From: a virus
DNA: 40,898 nt
Direction: 5' to 3' (one strand)
Virus record (IMG/VR): IMGVR_UViG_3300027730_000053
Location: 1 to 40,898 of that record
Position numbers and translations under genes: made by a program. Under the pieces are notes generated by a model. The model did no database searches, had not been told where the DNA came from, and saw only the letters and a list, made by a program, of their open reading frames with translations. Of this stretch, positions 8,305-17,643 are shown in pieces; positions within the stretch are counted from its first letter, which is position 1; each line of letters opens with the position of its first letter.

Positions 8305-9462
8305 CTATGTGGCCGAGCCGGAATCATGATTTGCCTTGCACACAAAAAATCGACCCGATGCCGTGGTCGGCCCTGTGACTCGATCTCCAATGTCATAGTA
8401 GGTATTGATTGCCCACGGCAAAATAAAGGCAGGCACCTCATCGAACTGCACCTGCACACTGGTGCGGTCCTCATTCACATCCAAAGCAGGGGCATATTGA
8501 AAAGGCACATCCTCTAGCAACCAGTCTGTTTCACCACGACGTGTCAGGCGCTTTGGGGGATGGTTCGGGTGGGCGATGAACAGCACGTCATTGAGCTGCG
8601 TGAATTGGAGATCGAAGACCTCCTCCGCTGAATACGGCGTGGTCACTTGATAGGGTGTCAGCCCGATCTCGTCACTCTCCGCCAATGGCAGCCAGTAGGC
8701 CGCATTCCCGGCAAACGTGGCCCCTGGAAAGTGTTGCTTCACACATTGGTAATAGCTTCCACCATTTTTGACTAACTGCCCTACCACATACCGGGGCAGC
8801 TCCGCCCAGCGGCTCGTCCATTGGGTGCCCACGCCGGGCTGGGTCAGGGAACTTGGTGCATGGCTGCTGATGCAACGAAACAAACGGTCAAGATGCGTCA
8901 CTTTAGCGCCCACGGAATAGTTCCCACCCGTCGTCACCCAAGGAGAAGATGGCTCACCCACCAAATCCCAAACCGCCCAAAAGTCAGTCCACTCCGCGCC
9001 AACCCCTGGTTCAGTGTGTTCGCCAAAGTAATGCCCCTGAATGCATACATAGACAAGACCTACATGCGTCACACTCTGCCCAACCATATACGGAATGTAG
9101 TCCCAGGGAGGTGCTGCGGATGCAGCCCCGATCCAGGCAGGTATCCCAGGATCTGAAACCAAAGACACCCTCTTTGGCACCTCCCCTCCTTTCCAAAAAC
9201 GCACATACTGATTCCCAAACTCCAGGATGTAATTCGTATCCGTGCTGCGTTTAAAGCTGTGCAGCCGGGCGGGGCCGTCGTTCTTCGTAAAGCCCAGCAG
9301 CTCTGTCCCAGGACGCTTCTTGATGCCCCCATAGACGCTGGGGATGAAGTTGGTCAGCTCCCGGCAGCCGGAGGCATATTTCTCCGAGTCCACACGGGCG
9401 TCCAGCATGGGGCTCAACTCGCCGCCGTTAAAAACGGACTTCAGGGTTTGGATGGCAGACAT
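8305..9462 (-). CDS. Tail nozzle protein B (gp12-like), N-terminal portion ending in TAG
   Basis: This is a 385-residue frame. The N-terminus (MSAIQTLKSVFNGGELSP, then DARVDSEKYASGCRELTNF and KKRPGTELL) is the standard opening of podovirus tail nozzle and stabilisation proteins. From about residue 125 on, at least three Y-x-x-G-x-x-V ... Y-x-C ... P-G-x-G-x-x-W modules occur, typical of carbohydrate-binding type-3-like inserts used for surface contact. The frame stops at TAG (8305-8307) inside the fourth module, just after HDSGSAT. The next in-frame residues (PSRPGLGTSW) restore the TQPG-x-GT-W pattern seen one module earlier, so the stop probably replaced a CAG glutamine codon. The upstream neighbour is tail tube A, only 8 nt away. 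Confidence 0.85.
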   Translation of the reverse strand: MSAIQTLKSVFNGGELSPMLDARVDSEKYASGCRELTNFIPSVYGGIKKRPGTELLGFTKNDGPARLHSFKRSTDTNYILEFGNQYVRFWKGGEVPKRVSLVSDPGIPAWIGAASAAPPWDYIPYMVGQSVTHVGLVYVCIQGHYFGEHTEPGVGAEWTDFWAVWDLVGEPSSPWVTTGGNYSVGAKVTHLDRLFRCISSHAPSSLTQPGVGTQWTSRWAELPRYVVGQLVKNGGSYYQCVKQHFPGATFAGNAAYWLPLAESDEIGLTPYQVTTPYSAEEVFDLQFTQLNDVLFIAHPNHPPKRLTRRGETDWLLEDVPFQYAPALDVNEDRTSVQVQFDEVPAFILPWAINTYYDIGDRVTGPTTASGRFFVCKANHDSGSAT

Positions 9463-9470
9463 ATCGATTG

Positions 9471-10295
9471 TTAGGCTGTTTCATAACCCGCACCCCGGCG
9501 GGCGCGGACGACATCGCTGTCATGACTCAGGGGCAGGCGGTGGCCTTTGCCCTGACGGGCGTCGCGGCCTTTCACCTTGGGCATGATCATGGATTCATAC
9601 TGCTGACGCAGCTCCAGCGCGCGACCCGTAGGCCCCATCAGCTCTTGCGCGATGTAGGAGGCCAGCAGCAGGGCGAAGGCATTGCAAAAGTCTGCTGGCC
9701 AGGTCGTGGGCTCCGCCACGCGTGTGACGTAGAGCAGATTCAGCCTCTCTTCATTGGCCAGGATGTTCCCAGACTCCACCGCATAAGGGGTGGAGTCTTC
9801 TTCACCACCTTCCAGGCCATTGATATTGCAGACGCGCAGGCAGTCTGAGGGAAGTGGAAAAAAGTAGTCCCAGCTAAAAGGCGGCAGCTTGACCCATTCA
9901 CCCGTGCTCGGGATATAACTGCCGGTGAAAGTGGACCCGATGAGATCAAACCGGTCATCGTCCACGCGGGAGATTTCCCACATGCCATTCGCACCCGGCA
10001 CGCCCTGCACGCCGCGCACCTGCACCCGGTCCCCGGTTTGCAGACCATGGTCATCATGACCCACACGACACACCCCGGAGGCATTCGTGATGGTGTCAAT
10101 GTCATGCTGCCATGCCGGTTTGAGCGACAGCCTCTTGATCGCAAAGTTCCACGGATGCGAGGCCAGCGCCTCATCCCGTGCGGTGTCGAACCATTTCTTG
10201 CAGGCCCGTGCCTGGGCGGTGGGATCATCAATGGTGGTGATGGTGCTGCCGCCGATGAGAGAGAGCGCCAGGTTGGCGATGTCGGTCTTGGTCAT
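9471..10295 (-). CDS. Tail tube protein A (gp11-like)
   Basis: This is a 274-residue protein. The start MTKTDIANLALSLIGG, followed by TIDDPTAQARACKKWFDT and HPWNFAIKRL, is the conserved N-terminal pattern of podovirus tail tubular protein A, the adaptor/tail ring between portal and nozzle. Residues about 70-135 hold an extra beta-rich insert (TGDRVQVRGVQGV, then GMWEISRVDDDRFDL) that resembles domains found in tail-associated proteins and is absent from the shortest family members. I prefer the ATG at 10295 to one 54 nt upstream, since the family begins there. The stop codon TAA (9471-9473) is provided by a GCCTAAC motif. The nozzle gene follows after 8 nt. Confidence 0.85.
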   Translation of the reverse strand: MTKTDIANLALSLIGGSTITTIDDPTAQARACKKWFDTARDEALASHPWNFAIKRLSLKPAWQHDIDTITNASGVCRVGHDDHGLQTGDRVQVRGVQGVPGANGMWEISRVDDDRFDLIGSTFTGSYIPSTGEWVKLPPFSWDYFFPLPSDCLRVCNINGLEGGEEDSTPYAVESGNILANEERLNLLYVTRVAEPTTWPADFCNAFALLLASYIAQELMGPTGRALELRQQYESMIMPKVKGRDARQGKGHRLPLSHDSDVVRARRGAGYETA

Positions 10296-10329
10296 AACAA
10301 AAAGGGTGTCATCGTTGATCTTTGAAAGT

Positions 10330-10363
10330 GGCCCGGTGCGGACACCCATTTCCGCACCGGGCC
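10330..10363 (-). terminator. 13-bp perfect hairpin after the decoration gene
   Basis: The arms 10330-10342 (GGCCCGGTGCGGA) and 10351-10363 are perfect reverse complements with an 8-nt loop. It lies between the decoration gene (stop at 10455) and the tail tube A start (10295). There is no long T run on the minus strand after it (only ACTTTC), so it may be an attenuator or RNA-stability hairpin rather than a strong intrinsic terminator. Confidence 0.6.
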
Positions 10364-10454
10364 TGCCTTACCCAACGGCCCCCCCCAGGGACCGCCCATC
10401 ATCAGGCAAGTGTGTCGGTGATCGGGATGACCACCTTCGCCAGAACACCAGGAC

Positions 10455-10922
10455 TCAGCCCAGTGTGTAAGCGATGAAGAAGGTCAGTGCCTTGCCAGTC
10501 CCCACCGTCACATTGGCCGTAGCCTTGGCAATGACCGGGGTGTTCCCGGTCACTTTCACCGGGTTCACGGCCTGGGTCAGGGCATTGTTGGTGGAGTCAA
10601 AGGCGACACCCGCCAGGCTTGTGGCACTGATGGGGATGGCCTTGGCAAAGGCATCTGCCGCCGCCGCCGTTCCCACGTTCAGCGAGATCGCATTGGTAGG
10701 CGTCGCCGAAGGCTGCACCCTGCACAGCGCAGGGATCACCTTCGCAGTGGGTGGCAGGTAACCGAGGCGCAGTTCGTCCACAGCGTTCAGCGTGCTGGGA
10801 AGGTCCACCTGCACATGCAGGATGTGAACATTGCCACCCGCATCCTTCAGGTTCGGGGCCTGGCTGTAGTCCGTCAGGGCCGCAGCCTGGCTTGCATAAA
10901 GAGAGGAATTGTAGTTTGCCAT
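10455..10922 (-). CDS. Putative capsid decoration or head fibre protein
   Basis: This is a 155-residue Ala/Thr/Val-rich protein opening MANYNSSLYASQAAALTDY and continuing as alternating beta-prone segments. It has no catalytic motif, signal peptide or membrane segment. It lies directly downstream of the major capsid gene and upstream of the tail tube gene. In many podoviruses this position holds a small, Ala-rich virion protein described as decoration or head-stabilising. Strong G+C-rich hairpins on both sides (10960-10992 and 10330-10363) suggest its dose is set separately from its neighbours. The role is inferred from position and composition. Confidence 0.55.
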   Translation of the reverse strand: MANYNSSLYASQAAALTDYSQAPNLKDAGGNVHILHVQVDLPSTLNAVDELRLGYLPPTAKVIPALCRVQPSATPTNAISLNVGTAAAADAFAKAIPISATSLAGVAFDSTNNALTQAVNPVKVTGNTPVIAKATANVTVGTGKALTFFIAYTLG

Positions 10923-10959
10923 AATCGTATCTTTTTCTTGAAGTTGTTTCGTTGGTTAG

Positions 10960-10992
10960 GCCGCCCGGCAGAGTCATCACCCGCCGGGCGGC
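10960..10992 (-). terminator. 10-bp perfect hairpin between capsid and decoration genes
   Basis: The arms 10960-10969 (GCCGCCCGGC) and 10983-10992 (GCCGGGCGGC) pair perfectly around a 13-nt loop. They begin 15 nt after the capsid gene stop on the minus strand. A GTTAGGC motif (10955-10961) overlaps the hairpin's distal edge. There is no T tract, so attenuation or mRNA protection is as likely as termination. Confidence 0.55.
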
Positions 10993-11006
10993 GTCAGGGT
11001 TGGGGT

Positions 11007-11909
11007 TTAGACCGTCTCGTCGCAGAGGATGCGGACGATGCGCTTGTCCTCCACACGCACCGCACCCATGCGGCACACGCCGCGCAGTTGCTTGGCATGC
11101 CGTTTGTTAGGCAGGACGTCGATATGGACGCTGCGGCCCGCATCGGCCCAGCGGACGCCGGACTTGTGATAGGCAAAGCAGCAGCGGATGTCGTTGTCAT
11201 CCCCCACGGTGATCAGCGGCAGACGCTCGCTACGGACAAAGGTGAACCCGGCGAACATCGTCACCTCGCCATCCACCAGGGCCTTCACATTCGCATAGTC
11301 ACCGGAGGTGATCTGCGTGATGTTCAGCATGTCCTGGAGCTGCTGCGCGCTGGTGACAAAGTAACGGTCTTCATCGTCCACCTCGTTTTGATCCAGGATC
11401 TTCTTCGCCCGCAGGATCTTGCCCACGGTCAGGCCGCTGTCCGTGGCCGGGCCGCTGACCACATAGTCTTTGGCGATGCTTTGCGTGCCGGGGAAGGTCT
11501 CCGTCTCCGTGCCCGTCTCACCCACCTTGCGCTCGCCATCCATGGCCTGGATGATCACGTCATCCTTCGTGCGCGCCTCGGCGGCGGTGAAGCTGGCGAT
11601 CTCGTCCGAATCCGGCAGGGCGATGGAGCCCAGCTGCATTTCATCGTCCTCGTCCCAGGTGCGGACGAATTCGAACTTGCGGCGGTAGATCCAGTATTTG
11701 CTGCCGGTGGAGTCGCCATCGGGCGTATCGCCCTTGCGCTCCGTGACCTCGGTCATGGTGCCCGCATCGAGCTGGTTATACCACTTGCGCTTCCCGCGAA
11801 AAGAATCGGTAGTGACGGTGGGGAGGAGACGGGAGTCCTTTTGCTGGACCTTCATCTCCCAGTTCTTGGCGAACTCGGTTTCGTAGAATTGTGTGACTTC
11901 GAGTGACAT
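11007..11909 (-). CDS. Major capsid protein
   Basis: This is a 300-residue protein beginning MSLEVTQFYETEFAKNWEMK. The pattern matches the phage capsid family of podoviruses and related phages: short N-terminal helix, then the conserved segment RKWYNQLDAGTMTEVTER, a middle containing RRKFEFVRTWDEDDEMQLG, and a C-terminal VRWADAGRSVHIDVLPNKRHAKQ. A longer frame to 12011 adds 34 non-conserved residues, so I start at 11909. The fold is expected to be HK97-like, forming the icosahedral shell. In this window the scaffold gene, its usual direct neighbour, is separated from it by 7 kb of secreted-protein cargo. Confidence 0.85.
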   Translation of the reverse strand: MSLEVTQFYETEFAKNWEMKVQQKDSRLLPTVTTDSFRGKRKWYNQLDAGTMTEVTERKGDTPDGDSTGSKYWIYRRKFEFVRTWDEDDEMQLGSIALPDSDEIASFTAAEARTKDDVIIQAMDGERKVGETGTETETFPGTQSIAKDYVVSGPATDSGLTVGKILRAKKILDQNEVDDEDRYFVTSAQQLQDMLNITQITSGDYANVKALVDGEVTMFAGFTFVRSERLPLITVGDDNDIRCCFAYHKSGVRWADAGRSVHIDVLPNKRHAKQLRGVCRMGAVRVEDKRIVRILCDETV

Positions 11910-12179
11910 ACTTGTGGTTAGCGAGAAATGGCCGTGCCCATCCGTGAGCCGCCGGATCGTCCGGCCAGGTTTGATTGAAAAATCCCTCTTCCTCGCGGGT
12001 GTCTGCTTCATCAGGCCGCTCGTCCCTGGGTGAAATGTAAAGGGCAGGTGTCCCGCCTCAACGGGGCTGCTCTGACTCTGATGGGACCGGGTGGATTAAC
12101 TTTCTTTTTGTCAAAGGAAAATTTGAAGAAAAAGAGATTTTTTTATTGGCTCGTCCTACTGGCGGCGACGGCGCAGAAA

Positions 12180-12290
12180 GGGTAGAAAGATTCGGGGTAG
12201 AAATATTTGATTCTTTTGGTTAGGCCGGATCAGTCTTGCGGTGGATTAAACCGGCCTCCCCAAATCTTTTTACCCCCAATCTTTCTACCC
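12180..12290. repeat. Inverted-repeat element, copy 1 (TTTTTACCCCCAATCTTTC type), upstream of the ELWxxDGT gene
   Basis: The left arm 12180-12209 and right arm 12261-12290 are about 30 bp each and nearly reverse-complementary (right arm contains CTTTTTACCCCCAATCTTTC). They enclose a segment with GTTAGGC (12219) and CAGTCTTGCGGTGGATTAAA. Copy 2 (17515-17627) shares the loop as well as the right arm, and copy 3 (19543-19641) shares the arms. The remainder of the capsid-to-cargo gap (12012-12179) shows no gene. Confidence 0.75.
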
Positions 12291-12342
12291 CTCCCTGGTC
12301 ATGAGTAAAAAGCTATGGCAGCCGCGTGGAAAGGGATTACCT

Positions 12343-15300
12343 ATGCTCATGTCTTTACGTCGTATTCTTTCGCCTGCGCTCGCCCTGCTGGCTTTGATTC
12401 CAGGCCTGAGCGCAGCAGCGGTCCCGCAGCCGGTGCTGGTGAAGAACATCCGAACTGGGGCGGCGGAGACGAGTTTCAATCCCAAGATGCAGGTGGCGCT
12501 GGGGAACCGGGCGCTTTTCACCGGTGATGATGCGGTGCATGGGGAGGAGCTTTGGATCAGCGATGGCACGGCGGCGGGGACGCATCTGGTGAAGGACATC
12601 TGGCCCAGCCTGAACGGGGCCTCCATCACCGGTATGACCGTGACCGGGAACCGCGCCTTTTTCAGCGCCCATGACGGGGTCCATGGGGCGGAGCTGTGGG
12701 TCACGGACGGCACGGCGGCGGGGACGCGTATGGTGGTGGACCTCGTCCCCGGGGAGGCCGGCAGCGCGCCGGATCAACTGGGCGCTTATGGCGAGGGTGT
12801 GCTTTTCATCAGTGACCAGGAAGTGAGCGGGCGGATTTTTGTCCATTATTCGGATGGCACCGCCGAGGGCACGAAAAAGATCGGCGATGCCCCTGCCTCC
12901 AGCAACCGCAAAGGCCGACGCATTTGGTCCGATGGCATACAGGCCTGGGTCTTCCTGCCCGATAGCGAAAACACCCGTGAGGAGCTTTGGAAAGTTCACG
13001 GTAATGGCACGCCCCTGGGCTTGGTCCAGCATGCGTCTCTGCCGACCGGGGTGGACGCGACCCCGCTGGGGGTGCTTGGCGGCAACTTCCTCTTCCAGGT
13101 CTTCACCCCGGTCTCCAGCCCGCTGTTGTCCTACCAGGTCTCCCTCTGGAAAAGCGGCTTCGGCGGCACTGCCAAAATCAAGTCCATGCGCGTGGTAAGC
13201 TTTTCAGAGCTGTCCAGCGACCCTGAGAAAGTCGTCTTCACGCTTGGCAAGGCTTACTTTATCTCGGGAAAGACGACGTTTACCGCACGTCAGCTCTGGG
13301 TCACGGATGGCACGGCCGCAGGGACGCAGTCTGTATCGCCCGCCGCCCTGCCGACCGGAAGTGAGGTTTATGACCTGGCCTTGCTCGGGCAAAAGCTCAT
13401 CGCCATCTTCGATCACCAGCACCTTGATCCTGTCCGGTATCTCTGGTCCTTCAATGTCCAGACTCAGGCCGAAGAAGTCCTCCTGGACACCGTGGTCTCC
13501 TCTTCGGGCCAGTCGTTAAGCTACCTGACCGTGTTGGGTGATCAGGTTCTCTTTCGCGAATTCGCCAAGCTCGATCAGATCCGCGATGCTTATCGGTTGT
13601 GGACCACGGATGGCACGGCAGCAGGCACGCGTTACGTCTCCCCGGATCTTTCTCCCGGTGGGGATGCCTCCTGGGAAGTCTTTGAAGGCGCGGCCCTTCC
13701 CGCCGTGGTGACGGGTGGCCATGCTTTCTTCGCCGCCGGGAATGACACGTCCGGGTTTGAGCTGTGGAAGACCGATGGCACGGCGGATGGCACCGGGCTG
13801 GTGATCGACATCGATCATCCGGATGGCGGCTCCTCCCCGCAGCAGTTGCGCAGCCTCGGCGGCCTTCTTTACTTCACCGCCGATGACGGCAGCCACGGAC
13901 GCGAGCTGTGGCGCACGGATGGCACGGACGAAGGCACGTTTCTGCTCGGCGACATCCATCCCGGAACGGCCGGCAGCGAGCCCCTGCATTTGGTGGAGAT
14001 GAATGGTCTGGTTTATTTCACCGCCACGGACCCGGAGCATGGTCGTGAACTCTGGCGCAGCGACGGCACGCCTGAGGGCACCTTTCTGGTCGTGGATGCG
14101 ACTCCCGGCACCGGTAGCGGGGTGAGCGGGGCGACGTTATTTTTCAAAGACCGATTGTTCTTCATGAAGGCCGGCAACGGGCAAACTCGTCTCTGGAGCA
14201 CGGACGGCACGGCCGAGGGGACACAGAGCTATGCCGATGCCTCCCAGACCAATCTCAGCAATCCGAAAATTCTCACCGTGATGGACGGCTGGCTTTACCT
14301 GACCGCCATAAACACCACCCTCTTGAAATCTGTTTTTTTGCGCACAGATGGCATCTCAGAAACCCTGCAGGCAGCCAATGACACCACCTACAGCTTCCCC
14401 TCCTTCATCGACCATTTCCTGGTGCGACCCCCGGTATCAGGAGCTGCCGTGGCACCGGATCAACACGTCTTGTTTTTCGCAGAGGAAGGATTTTTGAGGC
14501 GCTGCCAAAATAATGGACTGTCAGTGGGGATCGACTCCGGCTACGGCCGCATTGAGGACATGCGGCTGCACGGGGACGGCGTGCTTTTGATCCGTGATCG
14601 GGATAGATACTGGGACAATCTCTGGCGCAACAACGGCACCGACGGAAGCACGGCCCGCTGGGGACCGGAGGGCAGGATCAGCCTCCACCACAGCACGCCC
14701 GAAAAGATCTACTATTCCCAAACCACCGAAACCATCCCTGACGGAGGCTGGACTGTTTACATCCACCACAGTCTTAACTGCATGAACCTGGACGGCAGCG
14801 GCCAGCAGGTCCTCATTCCTGCCGAGTTTCTGCCCGGAAGGAGAGAACAAGACCGCAGCGTGCGAATTCAGACTCTTTATGCTGAAGGGGAGACGGTCTA
14901 TTTCGCACGTTCGGTAGATCGTTCCCTATGGGCACTGGGCAGGACGCTGGGCACGCCGGAGACCACCCGCATCCTTTCCACCCTGCCGCTGAGCACTAAC
15001 ACGAACGCGCTGCCGACGGATACAGTCCAAAAGCTGGGCTCCCGCCTTTTCTTCGCCGCCAATGAAGGCCCGTGGGGGGATGAACTTTACTCCCTGGACA
15101 TCGGCGGCCAGATAGACGCCGTCGAGGTGCTGGCCGGGGGCCAAACCCGCCCGCTGACGGCAGACACCCTGACCGTGGACCTGACCGCCGTGGGACAGAG
15201 CCGGACCCGGACGCTGCGCGTGCGGAATGAAGGCGCACTGCCGCTGACTGATGTGGCCCTCGCCCTGCCTGAGGGGTCCGACTTTGCCGTCAGCACCACC

Positions 15301-17472
15301 ACGATCGGCACCCTGGCACCCTGGTCGGGGGCGGATGTCGTCATCACCTTCAGCCCGACCGCGTCCGGCGTGCGGGATGCCGATCTGCTGATCACGGCCA
15401 CCGGCTCCACGGCCCTCACCTCCACCGTGCATCTCACCGGACGCGGCCTCGGTGCGGAGGATCTGCCCGTGACCGGTGCCGCGCTGCCGCCGCGCTTGGC
15501 CCTGATAGGACAGGTCCTGTTTTTTGAGCCCGACATCCTCACCGCCACTCCTTTCACCTCCGCTGTCTGGAGACGGGACAGCACCATCCTGGGCCTGGGG
15601 CCCGTCTTAGTCCACCAATTGCAGAAGCTGACCGATGCCGGCCTCTACCGCCTGACCGTCGCCAACGCCGCCGGGTCCGTGACCACCGCCCCCGCCGTCA
15701 TCGGCGTCATCACCCCCGCCCCCGCCGACCTCACCGTGGCGGAATGGACCCCGCTCACCCTCACGTGCAGCGCAAAGGCCCCGAAGGGCTACAAGCTGGA
15801 CTACCGATGGCGCTACAACGGCGGCCCGCTCAGCGACAGCAACGTGCGCAAAGGCAGCCGCAGCGCCGTGCTGAAGCTCGCCCTTGTCGAGGCCGCCGAT
15901 GCCGGAAACTATGACTGCCTGGTCACCCTGACCACCGCCGATGGCCCGGTTTTGATAGGCGACACCCCCGTCGGCCTCAGCGCCGGTCTAACCAACGTTA
16001 GCATCGCCCCGCGCCCGCGCGTCCTGCCTCCGGCACAGCCCTTGATCTGGGTCATCGGAGAGGCCGTGAGTTATCAGGTCCAAACCGACCTCCCCGCCAC
16101 TGCCATTACCGTCAAGGGCTTGCCTCCGGGCCTGAAGATGAGCCGAACCGGCCTGATCACCGGCAAACCGACACGCAGTCTGAACAGCGACAGCAACGGC
16201 ACCTTTCTGCCCTATCAGGTGACCCTCACGGCCAGCAATGCCAGCGGCCCCGGCCCGGCTCACATCATGCCGATGGTGGTTCGCCACTTTTACCCCGCCG
16301 GGAACTACGATGCCCTCATCGATACCTTCATGGACGCCAACGGGCATGACACCTATGGCAGCCACCTGAAACTCACCGTCAGCAGCACCGCCGCCCTCAG
16401 CGGGCAGCTCCTGCACCGGGGGAAAACCTACCGCTTTAGCAGCGGACAGATCGTCATGAATCCCGACGATCAACCGGACCGCTTTGCCACCGTCAGCTTC
16501 CCTAGCAGCCGGGACTCCCCGCCGCTATGGCTTTATTTCACGAAGTGGCTGGATCTGCCGGGCGTCGAACTGGCAGAGAGTGAAGAAGGAATTGGCATCG
16601 GCAGCCCGGTCACCCCCTTCCGCAAACACTGCTTCAGCGCTGCCCGTCCTGCCACCGGCTACACCGGCACTTACACCGTCCGGCTGAATCCCGCCGTCGA
16701 TCCCGCCCTGCCGCAAGGCCCCGGTTATGTCACGGCCACGGTTTCAAAAACCGGACTCGCCACCTGGAAAGGCAAACTCCCGGATGGCACAGCGATCATC
16801 GGCAGCAACCATCTCGCCTCACTCCAGCCTGAAGTCACTTTCGAACCTATCAGCCTCCCTGTGCATTTGGATCTCTACAAGCTCACCGGTTGCCTGCATG
16901 GACCCATGGAACTGTCATCCCCCGATGACCTGGCCACAATAGGCATGAGTGTCGAAGGGCTGCTGGAATGGCGCAAAGATCCTCTTCCGGCAACCAGCAA
17001 GGAGCGCAACTACAAAGACGGTATCCCGATGAACTACCTGGAGCTTATCGGCACCTTCTACACCCCGCCCGCCAAGGGGGAGTTTCTGCTGCCTGTTCAG
17101 GACGGCGACAGCAATGCAGTCATCACCGTCACCTCCGAAGCCGTGTCTGAAAGCCCGCTTACCCAGACCTTCACCCTGACCTCCGCGCACAAGGCCGTCC
17201 TGGTGAAAAGCGATACCCCCGTGAAGACCCTCACCTTCACCCCCGCCACCGGTGTTTTCAAAGGCAGCCTGCTGTTCCCACATCCCACCGATGCGAAGCT
17301 CAACCGCACCAGCACCTTTGAAGGCATCTTCGACCGCATCAGCGACGGACTCGCCGTCGGCTTCTTCCTCCTCCCTGAACTGCCCGCCCCTGCCACCGAC
17401 GACACCCCCGCCACCACCCTGAAGACCAGCCCCCTGAGCTCCGGAAGCATCGAAATCCGCGCAGCCGACTGA
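12343..17472 (+). CDS. Large secreted ELWxxDGT-repeat protein with Ig-like and anchor-type domains
   Basis: This is a 1709-residue protein. The start is chosen at ATG 12343 because GGAAAGGG (12328-12335) lies 7 nt ahead. The N-terminus (MSLRRILSPALALLALIPG, then LSAAA) is a clear Sec signal peptide. Residues about 40-640 carry around ten repeats of the form ELW-x-x-DGTAAGT, a beta-propeller-like repeat found in exported bacterial proteins. Next come an ASPM/HYDIN-like choice-of-anchor domain (near residues 930-1040, RTRTLRVRNEGALPLTDVAL), two Ig-like domains, a putative Ig domain (SYQVQTDLPATAITVKGLPPG) and C-terminal beta modules also seen in the gene at 17719-19284. It runs opposite to all the phage genes around it. 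It is probably a surface or secreted adhesin-like protein. Nothing ties it to virion assembly. Confidence 0.8.
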   Translation: MLMSLRRILSPALALLALIPGLSAAAVPQPVLVKNIRTGAAETSFNPKMQVALGNRALFTGDDAVHGEELWISDGTAAGTHLVKDIWPSLNGASITGMTVTGNRAFFSAHDGVHGAELWVTDGTAAGTRMVVDLVPGEAGSAPDQLGAYGEGVLFISDQEVSGRIFVHYSDGTAEGTKKIGDAPASSNRKGRRIWSDGIQAWVFLPDSENTREELWKVHGNGTPLGLVQHASLPTGVDATPLGVLGGNFLFQVFTPVSSPLLSYQVSLWKSGFGGTAKIKSMRVVSFSELSSDPEKVVFTLGKAYFISGKTTFTARQLWVTDGTAAGTQSVSPAALPTGSEVYDLALLGQKLIAIFDHQHLDPVRYLWSFNVQTQAEEVLLDTVVSSSGQSLSYLTVLGDQVLFREFAKLDQIRDAYRLWTTDGTAAGTRYVSPDLSPGGDASWEVFEGAALPAVVTGGHAFFAAGNDTSGFELWKTDGTADGTGLVIDIDHPDGGSSPQQLRSLGGLLYFTADDGSHGRELWRTDGTDEGTFLLGDIHPGTAGSEPLHLVEMNGLVYFTATDPEHGRELWRSDGTPEGTFLVVDATPGTGSGVSGATLFFKDRLFFMKAGNGQTRLWSTDGTAEGTQSYADASQTNLSNPKILTVMDGWLYLTAINTTLLKSVFLRTDGISETLQAANDTTYSFPSFIDHFLVRPPVSGAAVAPDQHVLFFAEEGFLRRCQNNGLSVGIDSGYGRIEDMRLHGDGVLLIRDRDRYWDNLWRNNGTDGSTARWGPEGRISLHHSTPEKIYYSQTTETIPDGGWTVYIHHSLNCMNLDGSGQQVLIPAEFLPGRREQDRSVRIQTLYAEGETVYFARSVDRSLWALGRTLGTPETTRILSTLPLSTNTNALPTDTVQKLGSRLFFAANEGPWGDELYSLDIGGQIDAVEVLAGGQTRPLTADTLTVDLTAVGQSRTRTLRVRNEGALPLTDVALALPEGSDFAVSTTTIGTLAPWSGADVVITFSPTASGVRDADLLITATGSTALTSTVHLTGRGLGAEDLPVTGAALPPRLALIGQVLFFEPDILTATPFTSAVWRRDSTILGLGPVLVHQLQKLTDAGLYRLTVANAAGSVTTAPAVIGVITPAPADLTVAEWTPLTLTCSAKAPKGYKLDYRWRYNGGPLSDSNVRKGSRSAVLKLALVEAADAGNYDCLVTLTTADGPVLIGDTPVGLSAGLTNVSIAPRPRVLPPAQPLIWVIGEAVSYQVQTDLPATAITVKGLPPGLKMSRTGLITGKPTRSLNSDSNGTFLPYQVTLTASNASGPGPAHIMPMVVRHFYPAGNYDALIDTFMDANGHDTYGSHLKLTVSSTAALSGQLLHRGKTYRFSSGQIVMNPDDQPDRFATVSFPSSRDSPPLWLYFTKWLDLPGVELAESEEGIGIGSPVTPFRKHCFSAARPATGYTGTYTVRLNPAVDPALPQGPGYVTATVSKTGLATWKGKLPDGTAIIGSNHLASLQPEVTFEPISLPVHLDLYKLTGCLHGPMELSSPDDLATIGMSVEGLLEWRKDPLPATSKERNYKDGIPMNYLELIGTFYTPPAKGEFLLPVQDGDSNAVITVTSEAVSESPLTQTFTLTSAHKAVLVKSDTPVKTLTFTPATGVFKGSLLFPHPTDAKLNRTSTFEGIFDRISDGLAVGFFLLPELPAPATDDTPATTLKTSPLSSGSIEIRAAD

Positions 17473-17514
17473 CCTGCCAAACCTCGTCCACTCATTCCAA
17501 GACGGGGCCTTAGA

Positions 17515-17627
17515 GGGCAGAAAAATGAGGGGTGAAAACATTTCTATTCTTTTAGTTAGGCCGGGATCGGTCTTGCGGTGGATTAAATCAACCTCCCCAA
17601 ATCTTTTTACCCCCAATCTTTCTACCC
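17515..17627. repeat. Inverted-repeat element, copy 2, downstream of the ELWxxDGT gene
   Basis: This has the same layout as copy 1 at 12180-12290: identical right arm (CAAATCTTTTTACCCCCAAT, then CTTTCTACCC) and a closely similar loop (GTTAGGC at 17555, then GGTCTTGCGGTGGATTAAA). The left arm is decayed. Copies 1 and 2 are in the same orientation, so they form direct repeats that bracket the ELWxxDGT gene exactly. Confidence 0.75.
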
Positions 17628-17643
17628 AAGCCTCGCCCGCTGA

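Noticed and set aside
8305-8307. Genetic recoding of TAG as glutamine, as in some phages
   Set aside because: TAG ends other genes here (201, 17719, 20720), so general recoding is unlikely; nonsense mutation or local suppression is simpler.
10381-10389. Short C run as a second phase-variable tract
   Set aside because: It has only about nine bases and lies between genes, with no promoter visible.
14521-17616. Several minus-strand frames of 100-230 residues opposite the ELWxxDGT gene
   Set aside because: They are high-G+C antisense shadows of one continuous gene with signal peptide and repeats.
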